Shown here piece after piece: positions 51,653-60,200 of a stretch of 64,000 bases of DNA (its first letter is position 1; each line of letters begins with the position of its first letter). Both the position numbers and the translations under genes were made by a program. Origin of the DNA: Flavipsychrobacter sp. (GTDB taxonomy: Bacteria; Bacteroidota; Bacteroidia; Chitinophagales; Chitinophagaceae); the NCBI GenBank assembly GCA_016786665.1, contig JAEUVZ010000033.1, forward strand, positions 1-64,000, given 5' to 3'. The notes beneath the pieces were generated by a model. It worked only from the letters and a program-made list of their open reading frames with translations, was not told where the DNA came from and ran no database searches.

Positions 51653-52018
51653 ATGGAGACAACAATTACAGTAGAAAAACCAAAACCATTACAGGAGTTA
51701 ATTATAGACGCGACCTGTCTATACTATGGATTGACACGCCAGCAACTATTCAGCAAATGCAGGCAGCAGACATTGGTAGATAAACGCCATATCTGTTTTT
51801 ACATCATCAAGCAGGAAACGAATTTGAGCGATTACCTGTTGGCGCAAAGTTTACAATACAGCCGCTCGTCCATACAAAACGCCATAGAAAAAGTAGAGGG
51901 AGAAAAAAGTGTGTACCGGCAGGTTGCCACGGAGATAAAAGACATATTAGGTATTGTGGACAAACTGCTAATGAAACAAAGTGAATGGGCTTTACAAGAG
52001 AGCAGCTTGGCATCTTAG
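51653..52018 (+). CDS. DnaA C-terminal (domain IV)-like phage protein
   Basis: The 121 residues resemble the DnaA DNA-binding domain without the ATPase: LIIDATCLYYGLTRQQLFSKCRQQTLVDKRHICFYIIKQ in parts, then LSDYLLAQSLQYSRSSIQNAIEKVEG. The DnaA signature DHSTV is replaced by SRSSI. It may bind DnaA-box-like sites or act in packaging-region regulation. It lies between the large terminase and the gpW-like gene. The end overlaps the next gene by 34 nt. Confidence 0.65.
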   Translation: METTITVEKPKPLQELIIDATCLYYGLTRQQLFSKCRQQTLVDKRHICFYIIKQETNLSDYLLAQSLQYSRSSIQNAIEKVEGEKSVYRQVATEIKDILGIVDKLLMKQSEWALQESSLAS

Positions 52019-52200
52019 AAGCGGCAATAGCGCAGGGCGCGTTAGACGTTAATTACGGGGATAAGCGGGTAACGTATCGTAGCTTAAATGAAATGATGCG
52101 TATCCGCGACCTGATGAAGAAAGAGTTAGGATTGTCCGGCAGTAGCGGTACGGGCAATAGTAACCGGAGATTTGCTACGCATAGCAAAGGATTGAAGTAG
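51985..52200 (+). CDS. gpW-like head-tail joining protein
   Basis: The 71 residues match gpW: FTREQLGILEAAIAQGALDVNYGDKRVTYRSLNEMMRIRDLM in parts. In lambda, gpW closes the head after DNA packaging and lies next to the portal gene, as here. It starts inside the end of the DnaA-like gene, and the portal gene follows after 41 bp. Confidence 0.85.
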   Translation: MGFTREQLGILEAAIAQGALDVNYGDKRVTYRSLNEMMRIRDLMKKELGLSGSSGTGNSNRRFATHSKGLK

Positions 52201-52241
52201 ATAGTTTTTGAGGGAAAAGATAGGGTTTATAGGAATAGTGA

Positions 52242-53723
52242 ATGAATTGGCTGGATAAGGCGGTAGCATGGATTAACCCGGAGGCGGGTAAGAAAAGAGT
52301 ACAAAGCAGGCTCGCACTGCAAATGATAGACAAGTCGCTGCGTAAATATGAAGCGGCTGCGTCCGGCAGGCGCACGGAGGGTTGGGTAACAACCGGAGCC
52401 TCTACGAACCAGGACATCATTAACGCGCTCCCCAAACTGAGGGAACGCGCCCGCGAGCTGACCAAAAATAACCCCTATGGCAAGAACGGTATCCGCCGTA
52501 TTGCCAATAACGTAGTAGGAACCGGCATCATGCCCACGCCAGTGGGTTTATCCGCTCAGGACGCTGAAAAAATAAAGCAGGCATGGAAGCTATGGGGCGA
52601 AAAGACCGCCTGCGATTTTGATGAACGGTATAATTTCTACGGCTTACAGAAACTCATCATGCGCACCGTTGCCAAGTGCGGCGAGTGCATCATACGGCGG
52701 GTGCGTACCAAGTACGAGAAAGGCAAAATCCCCTTAGAGCTTCAGGTACTGGAACCTGATTTTATAGATAGCAAGAAAAACGAAACCAGCCTGAAAAACG
52801 GCGGGTATATCGTTAGCGGTGTAGAATATGACCGCAGGGGCAAACGTGTTGCGTACTGGCTATACCGCAGGCATCCGAAAGAATTTTTTGCAGACCTTAT
52901 CAGCGACCGCATAGAGGTGAAGGACATCATTCATGTATATGAAGTAGAAGACCCCGGACAGGTGCGCGGCATTCCTTTCGCTACGCCCTCTATGTTGCGA
53001 ATGCACGACTTTGACGATTACGAGGACGCACAGTTGATGCGGCAAAAAATAGCGGCTTGTTTTTCCGTTTTCATTACCGAGAATGATAACCTTAACCCAA
53101 TACCCGAAGGCGGCGAATATGAGCCTTTAGAGCGCGTGGAACCGGGTATTATTGAGCATTTGCCGCCCGGTAAGACCGTGAGCTTTGCAGCACCGCCCCC
53201 GGCGGAGGGTTACGACACTTACTCGCGGCAGGTATTGCAGGGCATAGCCGCTGGTATGGGCGTAAGCTATGAAGCCCTAACGGGAGATCTCTCTAACGTG
53301 AATTTTAGTAGCGGGCGTATGGGCTGGATAGAGTTTCAGCGCAACATTGACGACTGGCAATGGATGATGCTGATACCTACGTTCTGCGATAAGGCGTGGG
53401 AGTGGTTTGTAGAGGCGGCGGTACTGGCCGGGTATGCCAAGACCGGCGTATTGATTGAGGTAAGCTGGACTGCCCCGCGCCGTGAAATGATAGACCCGTC
53501 CAAAGAGGTAAAGGCATTATCTGAATTAGTGCGTAACGGTTTTAGTAGCTGGCATGATGCAGTAAAGTCTTTGGGTGATAATCCGGACGATGTAATGGGA
53601 CAACTTATTAAAGATGCTGCGGCTTTTGATAAAGCAGGACTGAAGCCGGTATGCGATGCGAGGTTTGATACAAACCGTGTTAACGAAAATCCCAAGGAAA
53701 AAGAGGAAGACTCAAGGAAGTAA
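52242..53723 (+). CDS. Phage portal protein, lambda family
   Basis: The 493 residues match the lambda-type portal (gpB-like) family. The N-terminal region has ARELTKNNPYGKNGIRRIANNVVGTGIMP in parts, the middle has YEKGKIPLELQVLEPDFID and HVYEVEDPGQVRGIPFA, and the C-terminal region has GMGVSYEALTGDLSNVNFSSGRMGWIEFQ. The portal forms the dodecameric DNA entry ring of the prohead. The gene is complete, yet no protease or capsid gene follows. The next 185 bp mark the change to the metal island. Confidence 0.93.
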   Translation: MNWLDKAVAWINPEAGKKRVQSRLALQMIDKSLRKYEAAASGRRTEGWVTTGASTNQDIINALPKLRERARELTKNNPYGKNGIRRIANNVVGTGIMPTPVGLSAQDAEKIKQAWKLWGEKTACDFDERYNFYGLQKLIMRTVAKCGECIIRRVRTKYEKGKIPLELQVLEPDFIDSKKNETSLKNGGYIVSGVEYDRRGKRVAYWLYRRHPKEFFADLISDRIEVKDIIHVYEVEDPGQVRGIPFATPSMLRMHDFDDYEDAQLMRQKIAACFSVFITENDNLNPIPEGGEYEPLERVEPGIIEHLPPGKTVSFAAPPPAEGYDTYSRQVLQGIAAGMGVSYEALTGDLSNVNFSSGRMGWIEFQRNIDDWQWMMLIPTFCDKAWEWFVEAAVLAGYAKTGVLIEVSWTAPRREMIDPSKEVKALSELVRNGFSSWHDAVKSLGDNPDDVMGQLIKDAAAFDKAGLKPVCDARFDTNRVNENPKEKEEDSRK

Positions 53724-53908
53724 ACTGTGGGAGCAGGACGAGATTAAAGCAAAACGCTTCGAGAATTTTTACACCATAAAATAGCAATTTAAAATCAGTG
53801 CTACAAAGTCAAATCGAATTAGCCAATTCAAACACAATATGTTTGATTAGCAGTAATTAATTTTTAGATTTACCTAAAAGACTAACTATTATTCCTATTT
53901 TCGTGTAC

Positions 53909-55108
53909 ATGAAAAAGATATATCTCACAGTAACTATTATTGTTTCAGGCTTTATATTCTTAATCTCGTGTGAAAAGCTGGAGCCTAAAGCACCGTTTGA
54001 TGACGAGATATTAGACGGGCCTATAGAAGGGTTATCAACGGAACAAAATCAAATGTTTCTAAGAGGCGATGTCGCTTTTAATGATGATATATTCACAAAA
54101 GAAAAGGGATTAGGGCCGCTATTTGTTTCAACATCATGCGGCAGTTGCCATGCAGGTGATGGGAAAGGACATCCATTTACAACACTTACGCGCTTTGGAC
54201 AAACTGATGAGAATGGGAACACATTTTTGCATTTGGGCGCACCGCAATTACAAAATAGGGCGATAAGTGGCTTTGAACCTGAACAGATACCAGCAGATGC
54301 TACTTTTTCAAAATTCACACCACCTGCGAATACAGGCTTAGGCTTTATAGATGCTGTTTCGGATGCAGATATTATGGCAATGGCTGATCCTAATGATGCT
54401 AATGGAGATGGCATTAGTGGTGTACCGAACTGGATAGCTTTAAAAGGATTTATTACCCCACGTAACAGTAGTATAACCAATAATGGAAAGCATATTGGAA
54501 GATTTGGCAAGAAAGCCGGAGCTTATGACTTATTGCAACAAACGGCTGCCGCTTACAATCAGGATATGGGTATTACTTCCACTTTTGAACCTTATGATAC
54601 CCATAGCGGACAGGAAATAGACCCAGAGGTTTCTAATCAAACTGTGCATGATGTTGTATTCTATCTACGCACACTAAAAGCACCTGTACAAAGAAACCTT
54701 AATGATGGCGATGTGATGAGAGGAAAGGAACTGTTCATACAGTCCAGTTGTGGTAAATGCCATACGCCTGAATTGAAAACCGGAACATCGCCTATTACTG
54801 CACTTTCCAACAAAACCTTCTTTCCATATACTGATATGCTCATGCACGATATGGGCAAAGGGCTGGATGATGGGTACACTGAAGGAACTGCAAAAACTTA
54901 TGAATGGCGCACACCCGCTTTATGGGGCTTAGGACTATCAAAAAATTCCCAGGGAGGAGGCTATTTCCTGTTGCATGATGGAAGGGCGAGAAGCATAGAA
55001 GAAGCTATTTTATTACATAGTGGTGAAGCACAAAATAGTCGTGAAAGGTATAACGCACTTTCTCAACAGGACAAACAAAAATTAATCAAATTCTTAGAGA
55101 GCCTTTAA
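53909..55108 (+). CDS. Di-heme oxidoreductase (DHOR, c-type cytochrome) lipoprotein
   Basis: A lipoprotein signal ends in LISCE (Cys21). Two c-type heme motifs are present: CGSCH (77-81) and CGKCH (281-285). The layout, with motifs separated by about 200 residues in a 400-residue protein, matches DHOR, a family of predicted periplasmic di-heme thiol oxidoreductases. The protein probably transfers electrons between a reduced donor and an acceptor. A Rieske protein and a porin-like gene follow within 5 bp and 0 bp, suggesting one operon. Start 53909 (MKKIYL) is preferred to the GTG at 53903. Codon use is A/T-rich. Confidence 0.88.
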   Translation: MKKIYLTVTIIVSGFIFLISCEKLEPKAPFDDEILDGPIEGLSTEQNQMFLRGDVAFNDDIFTKEKGLGPLFVSTSCGSCHAGDGKGHPFTTLTRFGQTDENGNTFLHLGAPQLQNRAISGFEPEQIPADATFSKFTPPANTGLGFIDAVSDADIMAMADPNDANGDGISGVPNWIALKGFITPRNSSITNNGKHIGRFGKKAGAYDLLQQTAAAYNQDMGITSTFEPYDTHSGQEIDPEVSNQTVHDVVFYLRTLKAPVQRNLNDGDVMRGKELFIQSSCGKCHTPELKTGTSPITALSNKTFFPYTDMLMHDMGKGLDDGYTEGTAKTYEWRTPALWGLGLSKNSQGGGYFLLHDGRARSIEEAILLHSGEAQNSRERYNALSQQDKQKLIKFLESL

Positions 55109-55113
55109 CAGCC

Positions 55114-55551
55114 ATGAACAGGAGAAAATTTATTAAGACTGGTTGCATTGCTTGCACCAGTATTGGCTTTCTAAGCACAATGATACAAAGCTGTACTACT
55201 GTAAAATACAGCACTGGTACATTGAATGATAACGGCATATTAATAGATGTAAAAGATTATGAAACGAAACATGGAGTTCGCAACTACGTGATTGTGCGAC
55301 ATGATGATTTGCAGTTCCCCATTTGTGTTTACAAAATTGATGAGCATAAATACTCTGCTTTGCTTATGCGTTGCACCCATCAGGGGGCAGAATTGCAGGT
55401 AGCGGGCGACCAGCTTACATGCCCTGCTCATGGCAGCGAATTTGATAAATGGGGAAAGGTGACACAAAGCCCGGCGGCAGAAAACCTGCGCAGTTTTCCG
55501 GTATCAATCACTGGCGACAAACTTTTTATTGACCTGAGAAAACAAGTATAA
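55114..55551 (+). CDS. Rieske 2Fe-2S lipoprotein
   Basis: A short signal with KTGCIACTS and a downstream IQSCT suggests export, possibly by Tat (MNRRKFIK start). The Rieske cluster ligands are Cys87 and His89 in MRCTHQGAEL and Cys103 and His106 in TCPAHGSEF. It is a periplasmic one-electron carrier. Its place between the DHOR cytochrome and a porin-like protein suggests it passes electrons to or from the di-heme enzyme. It starts 5 bp after the DHOR stop. Confidence 0.9.
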   Translation: MNRRKFIKTGCIACTSIGFLSTMIQSCTTVKYSTGTLNDNGILIDVKDYETKHGVRNYVIVRHDDLQFPICVYKIDEHKYSALLMRCTHQGAELQVAGDQLTCPAHGSEFDKWGKVTQSPAAENLRSFPVSITGDKLFIDLRKQV

Positions 55552-56778
55552 ATGCAAAAGATATTACTCATCTTACTTTACTTATTAATGGCAAAAACAT
55601 CAATAGCCCAAATAGACAGTACGCTGTTTAGAAGAAAGCCACTGGATAGTACAGGAATGTCCTTAAATATGGATGCAGTATATAACCGTCCTTTTCTTTC
55701 AGTCGGAAAGCTCCCTGTAGCCTTAGGCGGCTATATAGAAGCCAATTACCAGCATCTTGGTACGGACGGCATAAGCGAAGGACATCAGTTTCAAATGCGC
55801 AGGTTTACTTTATTCGTTGCATCCGGTATATCCCGTAGGATAAAATTTTTATCAGAGATAGAATTTGAAGATGGGACAAAGGAAATAAATATAGAATTTG
55901 CGGCATTGGATATAGAGTTTCATCCCCTGTTCAATGTAAGAGGTGGCGTTATAATGAACCCAATCGGTGCATTTAATCAAAATCATGATGGTCCTAAATG
56001 GGAGTTTGTAGATCGCCCTGTATCAGCTACGCAAATGCTTCCTGCTACATGGAGTAATGTAGGTTTTGGGATTTACGGTAAGCAATTTCAAAAGGATTGG
56101 GTGCTTGCGTATGAAGCATATCTTACGAATGGCTTTAACGATAAGATTATTGATAACAGTGAAGGCAAAACTTTTTTACCAGCCGCTAAAGAAGACAGGG
56201 AGCGATTTGAAGAAAGTTTTAACGGTGTGCCATTAGTTACTGCGAAAGGCGCTATAAGGCACAAAAGAATTGCAGAATTGGGATTGTCTTATATGGGAGG
56301 CGTTTATAACAAATTTCAGGATGATGGTTTGGAATTGGATAAAAGAAGGAGGGTAGATGTAGTTGCTATTGATGTAAATTCTACATTACCTCGCCTGAGA
56401 ACATTTATAAATGCTGAATGGGCGTGGGTATATGTAGATGTTCCCGCTACCTATACGCAGCAATATGCAAATAAGCAGCGAGGTGGCTTTGCTGATATAG
56501 TACAACCGTTATACACTGGAAATCTATTTGGGTTTAATAAGTCGGTAATCAATGCTGCCTTCCGTTTTGAATACGTTGATTATAATGTGGGCAGATTCAA
56601 CGAGACAGGCGATAATATTTCAGACCATTATTATGCTATTGTGCCTGCTGTTAGCTGGCGACCTTCTCCACAAACGGTATTAAGGCTTAACTACAGGTAT
56701 AGCTGGCGGTCAGACTTATTAGGCAATCCATTGAGTAAAACTGCCGGAATACAGGTAGGTTTTTCAAGTTATTTTTAA
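55552..56778 (+). CDS. Outer-membrane porin-like beta-barrel protein (phosphate-selective O/P type)
   Basis: A signal peptide (to SIAQ) precedes 390 residues rich in alternating strands, with an aromatic end (IQVGFSSYF) typical of outer-membrane barrels. The pattern GYIEANYQHLGTDG, QMRRFTLFVASGISRRIKFLSEIEFED and GVIMNPIGAFNQNHDGP (in parts) resembles phosphate-selective porin O/P relatives. It starts at the base after the Rieske stop, so the three genes form one unit. The substrate is unknown. Confidence 0.82.
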   Translation: MQKILLILLYLLMAKTSIAQIDSTLFRRKPLDSTGMSLNMDAVYNRPFLSVGKLPVALGGYIEANYQHLGTDGISEGHQFQMRRFTLFVASGISRRIKFLSEIEFEDGTKEINIEFAALDIEFHPLFNVRGGVIMNPIGAFNQNHDGPKWEFVDRPVSATQMLPATWSNVGFGIYGKQFQKDWVLAYEAYLTNGFNDKIIDNSEGKTFLPAAKEDRERFEESFNGVPLVTAKGAIRHKRIAELGLSYMGGVYNKFQDDGLELDKRRRVDVVAIDVNSTLPRLRTFINAEWAWVYVDVPATYTQQYANKQRGGFADIVQPLYTGNLFGFNKSVINAAFRFEYVDYNVGRFNETGDNISDHYYAIVPAVSWRPSPQTVLRLNYRYSWRSDLLGNPLSKTAGIQVGFSSYF

Positions 56779-56785
56779 GTATAAT

Positions 56786-56802
56786 GTATCATTTTATGAT
56801 AC
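56786..56802. promoter_or_regulatory. Palindrome GTATCAT-TTT-ATGATAC before the metal operon
   Basis: A perfect 7-bp inverted repeat lies 8 bp after the porin stop and 44 bp before the next gene. It is either a weak terminator or an operator for a metal-responsive regulator. The second reading is attractive because the next genes are all metal-linked. Confidence 0.5.
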
Positions 56803-56845
56803 GCCTAAGCAAATTTTATAAATAAAAGGACTATTTTTACTTTTA

Positions 56846-57175
56846 ATGCGTTTAACGGCTTCCATATTAGCCATACTTATTTTGATCCTTAGCTGCCTAC
56901 CTTGCGCAGACATGGATGCAATGCCTGTTGCACAGACAGAAACAAGTTCGTTCCCAACAAAGCCGATAAAAGAACATTCTGATGATCACAACGAAGTTGA
57001 TCTTTGTTCTCCATTTTGTCACTGTGCCTGTTGCGCTGGATTTTCTATTATCTATCATCCGGCTTTAATACCTGAAAGAGTACACATTCAGGTATCGCAA
57101 TCACATACTGATTTCTTGTCTTCGGAAATTATTGAAATTTCACTACCGATCTGGCAACCTCCACAGTTAGTATAA
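56846..57175 (+). CDS. Small exported Cys/His-rich protein before czcA (DUF6660-like)
   Basis: A signal-like N-terminus (MRLTASILAILILILSCLPC) is followed by an acidic, His-bearing stretch (EHSDDHNEVD) and a CSPFCHCACC cluster with four cysteines and a His. The end is hydrophobic and Trp/Pro-rich. The arrangement fits DUF6660 proteins seen beside Czc efflux genes in Bacteroidota. The cluster probably binds the efflux metal, as a sensor or chaperone; this is inference. It has the same direction as czcA, 76 bp upstream. Confidence 0.72.
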   Translation: MRLTASILAILILILSCLPCADMDAMPVAQTETSSFPTKPIKEHSDDHNEVDLCSPFCHCACCAGFSIIYHPALIPERVHIQVSQSHTDFLSSEIIEISLPIWQPPQLV

Positions 57176-57201
57176 GTCTGAATTAGTTTTTTAAACAGTT
57201 T

Positions 57202-57216
57202 AGCCCTTATAGGGCT
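57202..57216. promoter_or_regulatory. Short hairpin between the DUF6660-like and czcA genes
   Basis: The perfect 6-bp inverted repeat AGCCCT-TAT-AGGGCT lies 36 bp before czcA. It could be an attenuator or weak terminator; there is no T-run. Confidence 0.4.
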
Positions 57217-57251
57217 TAGTCTGCGTTTACATTCAACTTATACTAAAAACA

Positions 57252-60200
57252 ATGTTAGATAAGATCATTTATTTTTCAATAAAAAATAAACTGGTTGTAG
57301 GCATTTTCACAATAATGCTTATTATCTGGGGTGTTTATTCACTTTCCCGCTTGCCAGTTGATGCTGTACCGGATATTACCAATAATCAGGTACAAATCAT
57401 TACCAATGCGCCTACACTTGCCAGCCAGGAGGTTGAGCAGTTTGTAACCTACCCGATAGAGCAAAGTCTGGCAAACCTGCCGGACTTGACAGAAATACGC
57501 TCTATATCCCGCTTCGGACTATCTGTAGTAACGGTGGTTTTCCATGATGATGTTGACATCTACTTCGCAAGGCAGCTCATCACAGAAAAGCTAAAACAGG
57601 CAGAGGAGCAAATACCTGAAGGTATGGGAAGCCCTGAACTGGCTCCGGTAAGCACAGGATTAGGTGAGGTATATCAGTATATCATACACCCAAAGAAAGG
57701 TGCTGAACACAAATATTCTGCAATGGATTTGCGGACGATGCAGGATTGGATCGTTGCCCGACAGCTATATGGTACTCCCGGTATTGCAGAAGTAAATTCT
57801 TTCGGGGGGATGCTGAAACAATATGAAGTCGCCATAGACCCTAATCAGCTAAAGGCAATGAATATAACCATTGCTGATTTAATAGAAGCATTAGAGAATA
57901 ATAATGCAAACACGGGAGGGGCATACATTGACAAGAAACCAAACGCATATTTCATAAGGGGTATCGGGCTTGTTTCTTCATTGGAAGACATCGGGAATAT
58001 AGTCGTTAAATCTGTAAATGGAATACCTGTATTAGTTCGCCATGTAGCTACACCTCGTTTTGGAAGTGCAGTGCGGTATGGAGCTATGACCCGCAACGGG
58101 GAAAGTGAAGTAGTGGGAGGTATTGTAATGATGCTTAAAGGGTTTAATAGTTCGGATGTGGTAAGTAAGGTAAAGGAGAAAATGGCTACTATACAAAAGT
58201 CTCTGCCTGCGGATATTGTTGTAGAGCCATACATTGACCGGACAAGCCTTGTAAACCGAGCTATAAGTACCGTAAAGACAAACCTTATAGAAGGCGCACT
58301 GATAGTCATTTTTGTACTCGTTTTATTTCTGGGCAATCTCAGGGCAGGGCTGATAGTAGCTTCAGCTATTCCACTATCAATGCTTTTTGCTTTGGGTATG
58401 ATGCACGTTTTTGGTGTAAGTGCAAACCTGATGTCATTAGGTGCAATAGATTTTGGGCTTATAGTGGATGGAGCTGTAATAATCGTTGAGGCTGTGATGC
58501 ACCATTTAGGAATGAGGAAAATAGGTGGAAAGCTCACGCAGCCTGAAATGGATGAGGAAGTATATCAATCAGCATCAAAGATCAGGAGTAGTGCAGCCTT
58601 TGGTGAAATAATAATCCTGATTGTTTACATACCTATTCTCACATTGGTTGGAATAGAAGGTAAAATGTTTCGCCCGATGGCACAGACAGTAGGGTTTGCA
58701 ATATTAGGAGCATTGATACTGTCACTTACTTATATCCCGATGATGTGTGCATTGGCTTTGAATAAAAACACGGGGCATAAGCGAAATTTTTCGGACAGGA
58801 TGATGGATTTCTTTCATAGAAAATATGAGCCTATCCTTAAAGCAGCTATAAGATTAAAATATCTCATAGTGGGCATATCAGGCATTTTATTGCTGGTAAC
58901 AATATTCATATTCACTCGCATGGGTGGCGAGTTTCTGCCACAGCTACAAGAGGGCGACTATGCTTTTCACTGCATATTGCCGCAGGGAGCATCACTATCA
59001 CAAAGCATAGAAACTTCTATGCAGGCAGAGCGCATTATAAAATCCTTCCCTGAAGTAAAACAGGTAGTTGGTAAAACAGGTAGTGCAGAGATACCCACCG
59101 ACCCGATGCCGCCGGAAGCAACCGACCTCATTATCGTTCTTAAAGATAAAAGTGAATGGACAACAACAGATGATTATCAGGAACTGTCTCAGATGATGAT
59201 AGAAAAGCTGGAAGCCATACCGGGAGTTTTTTTTGAAGCCAACCAGCCCATACAAATGCGCTTCAATGAGCTAATGACAGGTGTTCGTCAGGATGTAGCT
59301 ATCAAAGTATTCGGGGAAAATATAGAAACCCTTGCATCCATTGCAAATGAAGTGGGGAAAGTGGTGCAGTCAGTTGATGGAGCAACTGATCCGCAAATTG
59401 AACGCACAACGGGTTTGCCGCAAATCACCATTGATTATAACCGTACTCAAATGGCAGCGTATGGGCTGAATATAGCTGATGTAAACCGTATTGTAACCGC
59501 AGCTTTTGCAGGAACAAAGACGGGCGTTGTGTTTGAAAATGAAAGGAAGTATGATTTGGTTATACGGCTTGACAGTACACATCGCAGTTCTATTGAAGAT
59601 GTAGCACATCTCTATGTGCCAATCGCTAATGGCAACCAAGTTCCACTTAGCCAGGTTGCTAAAGTATCTTTTAAGGAAGGTCCCGCACAGATAAGCAGGG
59701 AAGATGCCAAACGAAGGATAGTCATTGGTTTTAATGTAAAGGGTAGAGATGTACAAAGCGTGGTGAAGGACATACAGGCGAAGCTGGCAAATTTCCCATT
59801 GCCTACTGGCTATTACTTTACCTATGGCGGCACATTTGAGAATTTAGAACAGGCATCTAAGAGACTTCAAATTGCTGTACCTGTAGCCTTGTTCCTCATT
59901 TTTGTGCTGTTGTATTTCACCTTTCGTTCTGTCAAGCAAGCCGCACTTATTTTCACTGCAATCCCGATGGCGGCGATAGGTGGTGTATTTGCTTTACTAC
60001 TACGAGGGATGCCATTTTCTATTTCCGCAGGAGTTGGCTTTATAGCATTATTTGGTGTGGCTGTGCTGAATGGAATTGTATTAATAGGAACATTCAATCA
60101 GTTAGCCAAAGACGGGATGGATAATGTGATAGATAGGGTGTTTGAAGGTACTAAAATAAGGCTGCGTCCTGTTTTGATGACAGCAACAGTAGCCTCATTA

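Larger units (their letters stand above)
41006..53723. mobile_element. Truncated prophage carrying a CBASS operon
   Basis: The block has a lysogeny module (repressor, then CBASS, minus strand), an early/replication module and part of a lambda-type packaging module (plus strand). It stops abruptly after the portal. No integrase, lysis, capsid, protease or complete tail gene is seen, so it cannot form particles alone. The boundaries are approximate, between 40885 and 41005 on the left and 53724 and 53908 on the right. Confidence 0.85.

Noticed and set aside
52242-53908. Capsid protease or major capsid gene after the portal
   Set aside because: No open frame of useful size follows the portal before the cytochrome gene at 53909.
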